Shown here piece by piece: positions 43,385 through 54,300 of a DNA stretch of 64,000 nt. The first letter of the stretch is position 1, and every line of letters starts with the position of its first letter. Source of the DNA: Phlebotomus papatasi (taxonomy: Eukaryota > Arthropoda > Insecta > Diptera > Psychodidae). Under the pieces are notes generated by a model. The model ran no database searches and was not told the DNA's origin. It was given only the letters and a program-made list of their open reading frames with translations. A program made the translations under genes and the position numbers. The DNA lies in contig NC_077222.1 in NCBI RefSeq assembly GCF_024763615.1, positions 34,038,001 to 34,102,000 of the forward strand. Direction: 5' to 3'.

Positions 43385-45197
43385 CCCCATAGCAAAAGAA
43401 AGCGGAATAGGAATAACAAGCGAAAAAATCCTTGGAATTTTCCACTATTTGCCTTAAAAAATTCCATAGGAATTTTCCATAATAGGTTCCAAGGAAAATT
43501 TAATGGATTTATGCTGGATTTTTCATATAGAATACATCCATGGAAATGCTCGTGGAATTTATGTGGATTTTTCCACCAAAATAAAATGGAGAAAAAACGA
43601 AGCTGTCACATGCACCTCATGATTTTACTTCCGAATTTTATAGAAACGGCAAAGATTACGAGGATTATAATATGTTTTACTAAATCAGCAATAACGAATT
43701 AACACTTTAAGCAATAAAAAAATATTTTGTAAAAAAAAATATTTTTTTCGAAAATATTTATTAATTAACATAAAAACAGTATTATTTTAGGTTATAATGT
43801 AATCACTTCATTATTATCTACACGGCGACCGACCTATTTAATGTAATCACTTCATTATTATCTACACGAAACGCAGTGTCGCATAATTAATTATATTATA
43901 ATTGCCACATGAATCACTAGAAATGTTTGCGGACCCCATAGCAAAATTCCGCAAAAATTCCAATGGAAAACTTGCGTCCAAATGGCTAAATTCGCTGGAA
44001 TTTGACGCTAAAATTCCACTAAGTTTTCCTATGGAATTTAAAGCCGGAAATTCCATGGAATTCATAGTGCTCCATGGAATTTACTAGTATGACATGCTGG
44101 AATTCCAGCGTTAAATTCCGCGGTATTCCGCGGAAGATTTATATGGAAACTCACACGTGAAACGTCCGCGGGATAAGCTGGAAAAAACATATGGAAATTT
44201 CCATTATCTTTCCATAGTGTTTTATATGGATTTTTCCACTAGTTTTCTGAAATGTCAAACAAGAAAAATGGTGTTGCGAAAACTTTTAGAATTTGTTTCC
44301 AAACCTTCCGTAAACATTTCTAGTGATTCATGTGGCAATTATAATATAATTAATTATGCGATGCTGCGTTTCGTGTAGATAATAATGAAGTGATTACATT
44401 AAATAGGTCGCCAACCTAAAATAATGCTGTTTTTGTGTTAATTAATATATATTTTAAGAAAAAATTTTTTTTTTAATAAAATATTTTTTTATTGCTCAAA
44501 GTGTCAATTCGTTATTGCTGGTTTATAAAAACATATTATAATCCTCGTAATCTTTGCCGTTTCTATAAAATTCGGAAGTAAAATCATGAGGTGCATGTGA
44601 CAGCTTCATTTTTTCTCCATTTTATTTTGGTGGAAAAATCCACATAAATTCCACGAGCATTTCCATGGATGTATTCTATAGGAAAAATCCAGCATAAATC
44701 CATTAAATTTTCCTTGGAACCTATTATGGAAAATTCCTATGGAATTTTTTAAGGAAAAATAGTGGAAAATTCCAAGGAATTTTTCGCTTGTTATTCCTAT
44801 TCCGTTTTCTTTTGCAATGGGGGAAGGTTTGGAAACAAATTCTAAAAGTTGTCGCAACACCATTTTATTTGTTTGACATTTCAGAAAACTAGTGGAAAAA
44901 TCCATATAAAACACTATGGAAAGATAGTGGAAATTTCCATATGTTTTTTCCAGCTTATCCCGCGGACGTTTCACGTGTGAGTTTCCATATAAATCTTCCG
45001 CGGAATACCGCGGAATTTAACGCTGGAATTCCAGCATGTCGTACTAGTAAATTCCATGGAGCACTATGATTTCCATGGAATTTCCGGCTTTAAATTCCAT
45101 AGGAAAACTTAGTGGAATTTTAGCGTCAAATTCCAGCGAATTTAGCGATTTGGACGCAAGTTTTCCATTGGAATTTTTGCGGAATTTTGCTATGGGG
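43385..45197. mobile_element. CCCCAT(A/T)GC element, copy 2, interrupted
   Basis: The first part (43385-43933) and last part (44823-45197) are the two pieces of one plus-orientation copy. They rejoin at TTTGCGGA/AGGTTTGG exactly as read uninterrupted in copy 1 at about 19700. A second full copy, in reverse orientation, fills the gap. A short internal duplication near 43800-43860 makes this copy slightly longer than copy 1. Confidence 0.88.
43934..44822. mobile_element. CCCCAT(A/T)GC element, copy 3, nested in copy 2
   Basis: 889 bp, the same length as copy 1, in reverse orientation, bounded by CCCC...GGGG and by a duplicated GA from the host copy. Open frames starting MKRPRDKLEK occur in all three copies and are repeat sequence, not genes. 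Confidence 0.88.
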
Positions 45198-45875
45198 AAA
45201 GTGGAAGATACGGGCCCGAACTGACTAAAGCTTCGAATATTAAAATATAAGTAAAAATATCAAAATATTTTGTAAAATCCGATAAATGGCAGCGGCTGCC
45301 ACTTGGTCCTTCCGTGACACTTTTAGTTAGGGTTCTACGAAGTGTTAAACAGAACCAATGGCATAAATATATATTGAAAGAAATTACGTGTTGTTTTCCA
45401 TTTCTTCCAAAAAAAAAATACCACCAGCATTAAACATTCAATTATACCTTTGGTTTTGAAACCAATGGCAAGGTAATCAAACGATTAGTTTTTTGCAGAG
45501 TAGATTTATTCTATAATTTTGATAATTCAAAATTTTTATTTAAAAATTTAATAATAATAATAAGGAAATAAAGTGTTCAATATGGATCGCTTTTTTAATC
45601 CTGAATATCAAATCATAAACTTTAAAAGAAATCTCGCGTTTAATTATTTCTTCAATTTCCAATATGTAACAGAGATTGATGAATTGAATTATCTATTTTG
45701 ATCATTTTCTAATTCCTCTTCTACTTCTTCTCAAATAAAATAACTTCCCAACATATTTCCTCGATATCTTTCTTTATTGATCTGCCGAGATATTTACATT
45801 TAAGCAAAAGATTGTGGCTGTGATGGATTGGCACAGTTTTGGCCCGGAAGTTTACAGCAGAATGAACAGAAGACA
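45198..45875. other. 3' flank of the TraB-domain gene
   Basis: Includes an inverted GGCAGCGGCTGCC / GGTCCTTCC motif at about 45289-45317 matching 37.3 kb. A minus-strand AATAAA at about 45773-45778 is a likely polyadenylation signal for the gene at 45876. Confidence 0.5.
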
Positions 45876-46946
45876 TCATAAAATCTTCGGCATAATGGGT
45901 TTCACAATGCGGAAGATGCCATAGCCCACGATTCCCAGAAACCCATACTTGATGCTGGCCTTGATCACTCTCCCACGAATCGTCGGCGGAGGAATGATGA
46001 GAATGTCTGAGATGCGCTTGGTATCCACTTTGCCCCAATTGGCCATAATCCCAGCTGAATGCCCAATTCCCACGACTCCTACCACATTGACCGGCTGCAG
46101 AGGCTGGTCAGGATGCAGAGGCGTCGTGGCAGCCGCCTGAAGGGAGTGACACAGATAGAGATCTCGCTCCTTGACAAATACCGTCTCAAAAGCCGGAAAT
46201 TCTCCAGCCATTTCCTCCATTAGCGTCTGCAGCAGATCACTCTGCTTGCAATTCTCCACTTCCTCCTTGCTGATCTTCAGATCCGACGTCAGCAGACGCC
46301 ACACGAGTTTCAGTGTCTGCCAAAAAGTCAGTCCATGGAGAGATCTCTGAAGGGTAATATTGATTGGACGATCACCCAAATGAAGAAGGCAATTGGGCAG
46401 TTTTTGTGCTTCCTCCAGAGCCCTTCTGAATTCCCCACCTGGCGCCATGCCCAACTGTTCAGTCAACTTCGCACTGATATTCAGCAGCAGAATAAACAGC
46501 AGCCCAATCACCATTCCATTGGCCTGAATGGCATTCCGAAGCTTTGCCATACTGATATCCTTTGCCTCCTCCAGCAGCGTCTTCTCATCGTACTTGAGGA
46601 TATGCAGTCGTGATGCACAAAGTTCCACCATCACCACCCTCGGTCTCACATTCCTGATCACCAGGGACACGTCATTCTGCGATTCTTCACTGTAGTGAGC
46701 CGTTCCCACGAGATACACGCGACTCCCATGCGGAGTCTTCAGCAGATTCACCGTGGCTGGAAGATTCCTGTCAAATTCCTCGAGGGAATCGTAAATCTTG
46801 ATTTCTGTCGATTTCTCACTGCTCTTCTGCGGCTTCTCAGTGACAGTCTCTGCTGTGGCAGCTGTTGATGAAGATGCAGCTGGCGTTGAGGATTCATCTG
46901 CAAGAGATTGAGTTGCTCTAACTCCCCTGGTCTTCACTCGACCCAT
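45876..46946 (-). CDS. TraB domain-containing protein (TRABD-like)
   Basis: Single-exon frame of 356 residues from the ATG at 46946 (MGRVKTRG); the frame is open further upstream but without another ATG. After a Ser/Thr/Ala-rich, poorly ordered N-terminus (to about residue 70), the TraB/TIKI-type core begins: LVGTAHYSEES carries the GxxH motif, VVMVELCASR the conserved acidic/Arg pair, and VVGIGHSAGI a second GxxH. Hydrophobic stretches GMVIGLLFILLLNIS (middle) and YGFLGIVGYGIFRIV (near the C-terminus) suggest membrane anchoring; animal TRABD proteins are associated with the mitochondrial outer membrane (family knowledge). All motif residues are present and there is no break. A 972-bp MITE begins about 140 bases upstream of the ATG. 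Confidence 0.9.
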   Translation of the reverse strand: MGRVKTRGVRATQSLADESSTPAASSSTAATAETVTEKPQKSSEKSTEIKIYDSLEEFDRNLPATVNLLKTPHGSRVYLVGTAHYSEESQNDVSLVIRNVRPRVVMVELCASRLHILKYDEKTLLEEAKDISMAKLRNAIQANGMVIGLLFILLLNISAKLTEQLGMAPGGEFRRALEEAQKLPNCLLHLGDRPINITLQRSLHGLTFWQTLKLVWRLLTSDLKISKEEVENCKQSDLLQTLMEEMAGEFPAFETVFVKERDLYLCHSLQAAATTPLHPDQPLQPVNVVGVVGIGHSAGIMANWGKVDTKRISDILIIPPPTIRGRVIKASIKYGFLGIVGYGIFRIVKPIMPKIL

Positions 46947-47083
46947 TCCCCCGCGATGCACTTGACCCACAATTCCCTCTTTCCAAATTATTGTAAATTC
47001 AATTATAGTCAAAGATCCATTTATACGCTATAAATAATCCGGATTTATTTTAAAGCAGTGAGGCTATTTAAATCGCCACATTA

Positions 47084-48055
47084 CACGGTAAAAACTTTTG
47101 GACACTGACCAAAATATTAAAACAAGTTTTCCTTGGAACAAATTTTTTTGGAATCAATTTGCACCTAGAAAAGATATTTTTTTTGTTCCAAAAAGTTTTC
47201 TTTATAGTTTTGTTATGAAATGCAGTTACAATTTTGTTAGAGTTTTTTTGGAACCGTTTTGATACAGTAGTAGAATGTCTACAAATTTGAGTTGATTTCG
47301 TTTTATACAAATTTGTTCCTGAAATTTTATAACAGAATTTTTTGCATTCGGCTCTTTTGTTCCCACTATCAGGAACAAATTGGTACATATTTTTTTATAA
47401 GAATATTATTCCTATATCTGTAACATATTTGTTCCAAAAATTTTCGGTGTCTGTGGACGAGGTAATTTTTGGAACCAAATTGTTACTCATATGGCGAATC
47501 TTTTTGTTCCCATTGTCGGGAACAAATTCGTGTAAAAGATTTTGTCTTACAGTTAAGGCCTATACTTCAGTCGAGATGGATTTCGGTGGCGAAAGTTCAT
47601 AAGGAACATCAAATAAGAATCAACTTAAGAGTGTTTTATACAGACGCGTGCATGACGAAATCATATGCGAGTTCAGGCAGCAGGAGGGAAGGGAATCTCG
47701 AATTACGAAAGCGAAACCATGTAGCACGAAAATTACCACAGATTTGGCGTCCTCTTCCCTTCGGTGACGAGTGACTGAGTGTGAGAGGAGGAGGGATACG
47801 ATTTTATACTAGATGAGCTATATATTGGAACAAATTCGTTACTAATATTGGGTATCTTTTTGTTCCTCCTAGAAGGTACAAATTTGTTCCAAAAATTTTC
47901 GGTGTCCGTGGACGAGCTATATTTTAGAACAAATTCGTTACTAATATTAGGTATCTTTTTAAGTCTCGTAAAATGAACAAGATTATGCCAAAAATTATGG
48001 TGTCCGTGGACGAGCTAATTTTTGGAACAAATATGTGCCGAAATTTTTTACCGTG
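47084..48055. mobile_element. CACGGTAAAA MITE with internal repeats, 972 bp
   Basis: CACGGTAAAAA on the left, TTTTTTACCGTG on the right, flanked by TA. Repeated internal words GGAACAAATT and GGTGTCCGTGGACGAGCTA occur several times. It sits in the upstream region of the TraB-domain gene. Confidence 0.8.
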
Positions 48056-48230
48056 TAGATTGGAATTTGTTTAATTTTTCTCGATATAAACGGCAAATCC
48101 AATACGACCCCTCGTATCGAATTGGATTGGATTCAAATTGTCCCAAATTGTCTTACCAAAAATTATTTTGGTAAGGAAGTGTCGTACAAAATAAAATTTT
48201 CTGGACTTTTTTTGTGTATTGTGCAAGAAT

Positions 48231-48820
48231 ATGGGCGACGACAAGTTTAAAAAGAGGTGGCAAAACAAGGAGACTAAGCTCCTCTTCTAAATTGTGCAGG
48301 AGAAGAAGGTTGTTGTGACGATAGACTCTAAAAGAAAAATTGCAAACAAGAAGTTTTTGCAATGTTCCTTAAACAAGGATATGAGCGTAATGTTAAGGAA
48401 ATGGTGTAGTTAAATTTAAGAATCTTAAGCAAGAGTACAACAAAATCAGCAGCTGGAATAACACGGCAATCCTCGCCGTGAACATGAATTCCAGCAGAAA
48501 TTGGACCTTATTTCCTCAATAGGCCGAGGGAAGTTTTTCATCAAGTTTGGACGTGAAAGCACCCAGGAAGACAGCACTGGTAATGCCTTTCTTCTTATAA
48601 ATGAAAACCCTAAGTAATGATGAAGTTTTTTTTAGGAAAGGACATAGTCCATTTCTTCACTATTGAAGAAAAGAAAGAAGGAGAGTGATCTAATGGCTCC
48701 TACTAAGATTTTCCTTGCTGACCAGAAGAAGTTGTTTGGAAAAGAAGCTGAGAGGGAGAAGAAGGATAATGAAAAGTATAGAGATCTTTCCCGCAAGATT
48801 TTTGAGTTTCTCTAAATAAA
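48231..48820 (+). pseudogene. Myb/SANT-like domain pseudogene
   Basis: The frame starts MGDDKFKKRWQNKETKLL, typical of transposon-associated Myb/SANT-like proteins. A stop follows almost at once; shifting frames continues the family pattern (Lys-Phe-Lys-Asn-Leu-Lys, then Tyr-Asn-Lys). A retained intron-like segment (GTAATGCC ... TTTTTTTTAG) and a Lys-rich tail ending just before AATAAA are visible. Several stops and frameshifts mean no product. Confidence 0.6.
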
Positions 48821-49394
48821 TATTAAAGAAAAGGAAAATAATAAAAAAGAATTAGAATCTGTACTGCATTCTTCTATATTTCGATACATACTTTTAAAGA
48901 CACTTCAAGTTTCCTCGTGAAAAAGAAAAACTAATTTACTGAAAAATTGGTATTTTTTCGTGAACCTTAACAATTGAGCATATTTCTTGCGAACCACATT
49001 CTCAGCGGAATATAGGGTTAAATGGGAACAGTCGTAGGTACAATCTAAAAATATCAATTTAAAGCTTAGGCCGCACATTAGGTATTATCCGAATTTCATT
49101 AAGATCGGTTTAGCGGGTTTAGTCGTATTCGAGATATAAATTTTCAAATTAGTAAATTTTTTTAAGTAATATCGTTTATTATAGAAAAAATTTAGTCTTT
49201 GATTTGAGAAGACAATCCTCTGACGAACACCGGAAGAAACTGTATAGGATATCGTTTATTTGTCAAGGATTCACAGACCTATTGAGGACTCGTTAATTTT
49301 TAAATGGTTGAACCTGTTCCTATACAGTTATGCCCATTGTTCTTTGTATCTTTCTTTTACGTAAGATATTCAGTGATAATTACCTAATACAATA
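48821..49394. other. Intergenic, no feature seen
   Basis: No exon or bounded repeat found. Confidence 0.45.
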
Positions 49395-49616
49395 CAGTAG
49401 ACTCTCGCTCAATCGGCTCTTTTTCATTAGTGCGAAAAATTTTGTTGACAATCTTTACGTTTGAGATTTTGAAAATCGCTGTAGTTCCTCCCGTTTTATC
49501 GAGATTTTTTATTATTGAGCACTTTTTGTGAAATTTACAATGACTTTGACGCCCGAATCTCTCGATAATTTGGATGACATTTTGCCCCATATGCACGATT
49601 TAAAGAGAGTCTACTG
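49395..49616. mobile_element. CAGTAGACTCTC MITE, copy f, 222 bp
   Basis: Both ends match the family and are flanked by TA; the interior is shorter and diverged. Confidence 0.85.
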
Positions 49617-50287
49617 TATCATCCAAACAATTCTTGACACATTTGGAAAAGTATCTCAAAATACGTGCAACCGTTAATAGTTATATTATGAAGTTATGTC
49701 ATTTGAGAGCCAAATTGTCCGTTTGCACATTTCTAAAGTTTTCAATGGTTTATTATGCATAAAAAAGTGATGATAAATTCTAAGGAAATAATGTATTTTT
49801 TTATTAATGATTTAGGTAAAAATAGCAAGTTACAAAAAGTTAAGAGAAGGCAAATAGTCCAGAGATATTGTTTGAATGAATCTGTGTCATGGAATGTTTA
49901 ATTTTATGAAAAATCACAACAGTGGCTCCACGCAATCCTTTGCCCCTGAAATTCAACTCAAAATCCAAAATCGAATTCGCACGTATTCTGAGTTGCAAGC
50001 ACTCCAAGGTCCATCGTAAAGAATCTTAGCTTTTATAACCGTATATGGGCTTATCGTTGATCACTATAATTGCTTTTATAAAAATTTAATATTTACTAAC
50101 CATTTAACATCAGTTAAAAAACTATGTTTTTTTAGACTTGTAGGATAACGGCTAAATTAAACTGCTAATTTAATTAAAGGAGCTAAAAAAACTTTAGCGT
50201 TCCCGGATTAAAACTTAATCTACGAAAATTTTGTTCCAGATTATTCAGCGTATAAACGGACTCAAGAGAATGTTCAAGAACTCTTAC
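49617..50287. other. No further exon of the leftward gene found
   Basis: Repeat-like AT-rich DNA. A stretch at about 49920-50010 shares words (ATTCAACTC..., TTCGAATT/AAATCGAATT, GAGTTGC) with 54.6-54.8 kb. The next exon of the gene at 50288-50680 is not recognised here. Confidence 0.4.
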
Positions 50288-50680
50288 CTTCACTGCTGAT
50301 CGTGATGACTTCATCAAGGCTACGTTTCCGTTTTACCCTGGCATCTGGAGTGACAAAACTCCTCTCTTCGTCTAACATCTGGGCAGAGGATTCACCCTGA
50401 AAGGCAAAATCATTGTAAAAATCCCATCTAAATGTACCCTGGAACAACTTACAATTGTATGGATAGTATTGTCCGTATTCTCCAATGTGTCGCTGCTTAA
50501 TTCACTGGCGGTGAGAGTAGTATCACTCTCTGACCCTAAAACATTTTAACCGGAAGTGCATTAGTGAGAAAAAATCTACGAAAACCATCAAAATCACTCA
50601 CCAAATCCACTGTTATCCAGAGCACTTCGGTAGAGCGTGTCATCACTCCGATCTGACGTGGATGTATTCAAATCTGACAT
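50288..50680 (-). CDS. 5' exons of an unidentified gene (50602-50680, 50453-50535, 50288-50396)
   Basis: Three exons join in frame to 90 residues and leave with a phase-1 donor (GAAG/GTAAGAG). The ATG exon reads MSDLNTSTSDRSDDTLYRSA and ends at GTGAGT, phase 1. The second exon (SESDTTLTASELSSDTLEN) ends phase 0. The third contains a basic patch and the SUMO-interaction-like core DEVITISSE (VKRKRSLDEVITISSE). An acidic/Ser N-terminus with a SUMO-interaction motif would suit a nuclear protein such as a RING-type SUMO-targeted ligase, but no RING or other domain is visible. I find no downstream exon in the window, so the identity is open. It is head-to-head with the gene starting at 51367. Confidence 0.6.
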
Positions 50681-51366
50681 GTTTTCTGGCCTTCTGAACT
50701 ATCTCCTAAACTCCTATTTTTCACAATATTCGCAAGTTTTCCAAAGAAAATTGAGGAAAATTGCAAAAATCCAGTTTAAAAAACGACACGTCAAAACACC
50801 ATCTAACCTCACTTTTGCTCAACTGATGTTTACCTGGAATCTCTGGGTAAATAATGCACGGTATTGAAAACTTCTATAGCTAATTTGTGTTTTAAGAGAT
50901 TTTGAACAATTTCTCAGGAAGATTTTCATTGATTTTTCACTTTAGTTGTGGCATTAAATGCGAAAAATAACTGTGATTGAGGTTGAACGGGTTGAACAAC
51001 AAACATCCGGACGATTTTTTCCCGATTAAAGTTTTGCGAAAAATCCGGCAGAGGGACATTTGACGGGGAGATAGACGGAGAGTTTTAAATTTACCGGATG
51101 TGAAAATTGTTTGTGAGGTTTTTATAGAATTTCCTGTCGATAGACAGATTGATTTTCCGTGAAATTGTGTAAAAAGCGATATTGTGGATTGTTTTGCTCA
51201 GTTTGTTCAGATTATGTGTGTTTTATTATCTTTATAAATTGTGTTTGCATTTTCCCGATTCGCGCGTTTGACGGTCGTGGGAGAGAAAGCGAGAAAGGGC
51301 AGATTTGCTGCACGTGTTGCAAAGTGAGCGTCGAACGCGGAAAAATTGGAGTGAAAAGAGACAAAA
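50681..51366. promoter_or_regulatory. Divergent intergenic promoter region
   Basis: 686 bases separate the two outward-facing ATGs. No mobile element is seen here, unlike the surroundings. Sequence near 51060-51130 (CGGCAGAGGGACATTTGACGGGGAG) is locally less AT-rich. No TATA box is clear. Confidence 0.45.
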
Positions 51367-54300
51367 ATGCCACGATCGGAAGTATCAAATGACGAGGAGG
51401 AGATCCAATCGTCTCTGGAGAACATAAGAAGTGAGTATTGGATGAAATATTCAAAGGTTAAAGCCCCAAAAAAGTCCCGTTGCAAAATTGTGCCGCAAAA
51501 AGTGCGCGAATTTCACAATAAAAGGGCTTCCCTGGAGAAGATTTTCGGGGAAAAGTAAGGGAAATATCATGGAAATGTTATATTTCTCCTCTCCAGTCAC
51601 ACGTGCCACAGCCAAGAGATTGGGATCTGTGGAAAAAGATGTGCCCGGAACGCCAAAAAGATCCCAATCTGTCCTATCACTGGAAACAATTTCTGAGGAC
51701 AGTTCAGGTGAGTTAGCTGAGTTTTCCGGGTGTTTTCCACGAAACTGAACAAGGGTAATGGGATTTTTTTGTCTGTAGTAAATTTGAGAAGTACCAGAGC
51801 TACAAAGAAAGATACGTCGCTGTCGCCGGTGGGTGAGAAAGGTGAGAAAAATGGGACGAATCCGCAGGGGGATATCCTTGAGCAATTTTCCTTGTTGCAA
51901 TTAGGCAAAGCCGATAGTACAATTGGGACACCAATCAGAAGAACTAGGCGACAATCTGCCCTCATAGAATCCCCAGCTAGAACTACCCGATCTCAGCGTC
52001 AGATCAGTGAAGATCGCGAAGATGTAGCCTCAAGTTCTTCAGCATCCTCCTTAGCACGCCAATTGCGCACGAGGCGTCAATCTACGGGATCCAATCTGAC
52101 GCAGAAAAATGTAGAGAGTCACAATGAGCGCAGTGTGACCTTCAATGAGTCTCCGGAACAAGACAGAGAGTACACGCAGTTCCCAAAGACTCCGAAAGCC
52201 ACGAAGGGCAAAACATCTGCGGATGATTCCTTTGAAAGTATTCTCCCCAACCAGGCGGTAGTGTTACTGGAGCGCCTAACGGACTTTAACATTTCAGATG
52301 AGCTCCAAGATAAGGAAGTGTCTGGGACTCAGAGTGCCCAAGAAAGTGAGAAAAAGGACAGTGTTGAGACAGAAAATACCGTTGTTGGGGGCGAAAGTGG
52401 TGCTGATGATGCAAAGAAGTCAGAAGAGGAAGTGACAAAAGATGCAGAGAGAGTTGAGGAGGATCAAGTTGCACAGAATGAAGAGAAATCTGCCGGGTAA
52501 GTGATTTTTTAGTAATTCGCTTTTGGGTAAAGGTATTTCAGTTTATAGGAGCTGTGATTCTTTATTAAACACCTCAGCAGCAGTTTGCAAAAAATATTGT
52601 TTTTTTTTATTTCCTTTTTTTTTCAAATAATCTTTAGTTATAGATAATAGTTTGAGAATGATCCCACTTGAGAACTTTCAATTACACTAATTGATAGTCT
52701 TTTTTGGGACATTTTTGAGTAGTTTGTTATGTTTGGTCAAGTAAATTTTTTAAAGTGTTTTTGGCTTTTGTTTGTTTTTGGCAAAGAATGAATTAAATAA
52801 TTTTTCAAAATTTACTAAATGTTATTTAAAGTAATAAAAAAGCTCAGATAAGCTTATAAGTAGCTGAGAATCTTTATAGGGTGTATTGTGGAAAGGGAGA
52901 CACTTAAGGAAAAGTTCAATTTCAAATGCATTTTTAAGCTGAATAAATATTTATTATTTTCATTTATTTGGTATCATGAAATTCCTTGTGAAATATTCTA
53001 ACAGAATCTTATCAGTTTTTATTTAAATTTTCAATCAATTAATTAGAATATTCAATCAAATTAGAAAACAACTCATTTTGAAAAGATGGACAAAAACTTT
53101 TGGAAAGTTGGACATAGTGATATTAATGACACAATATCATACAAAATATGTAGAAAATCAAATGTTGAGGGTTTTCTCTGTATACTTGCACATTCGATGG
53201 TTGTGCTAATCCCTCCTTTATATCCGGGTAACAGTTGAGGAACGCTAATTACCAAGAACTTCCTGGACGTCCAACCAAAAAGAGGTTCTGTAAATTTCAC
53301 AAATGCCCCGCGCTGTCCAGCAGTTATAGCTTTAACTCTTTTGTCTCTTTTGGGACTCTGAGTACCCAAAGCAGCATATGAATGTCCTGTGAAAAGCAAT
53401 GTTTTTTAATTATTCAGAACTGATGAAAATCCTATTTTTTGTGGATGATTACAAACTATAAGGATGCCCAAATGTAAGGTATTTTTTGTAGGACCTCAAT
53501 TAATTCCTGAGCTTAGATATTTTTAATTAAAAAATGGTGAAATTGGCTTGCAGCCTATGCTGCGGTCCGGAAAGAGTTAAAGCGGATGCAACTTCTTAGC
53601 AAATTTGGATACCTCATCTGGCCAGGTCCTTTTCCACTTTCTTTGGAAGTTCTGTAGAAGCTCCTATTTGTCTTTCTCCAGGAGTTTTTGCGATATTTAC
53701 TATCCATTCTGTCAGAAAAAGTGGTCTTCGGAATCTGGAAATCTTTGCAGCCTTTTCCAGGAGATTTTCTCCTTATCAGCTGCTAACTGCTGTTGAAACT
53801 ATTTCTCCGGATTCTTAAGGATCTTTCTCTTCCTTGTTAACATGATTTCACTGCACAAAATCACCAAATTCATTCACAAAATCAACTTGTCCAAGAATTC
53901 ATAAAACTTGTTTTAAAAGCAACACGAAATTAAATCACTTTTCTATCCTTTTTAAATGTAATATTTTACAAATATTTTTTATTCACTTTTTAAATGGATG
54001 TAAGGTAAAGTACCCTGTAGTCGGCCGGTTTCTCAACTCGGCCAGTGCGACTATTTATTCAATTTACTTAGATTTGTTATAATATGGTCTTACCGATTTA
54101 ACATTATAAGGTGTATTATATTATATACAACGTAAATCAGTGAAAATTTCGTAGAAATTGACTATAAAACGTTAAAAAATTGGTTAAATAATTCAACTGG
54201 CCGAGTTGAGAAACCGGCCGACTAGAGGGTACTTTACCTTATGTCCTTCGATTTTCACTACGAACTTAATAATATTTCACAAATTACGACGAAAAATCAA

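Noticed and set aside
46947..47012. Longer N-terminus of the TraB-domain protein
   Set aside because: The extra codons lack an ATG; the first ATG at 46946 is followed by a sensible N-terminus.
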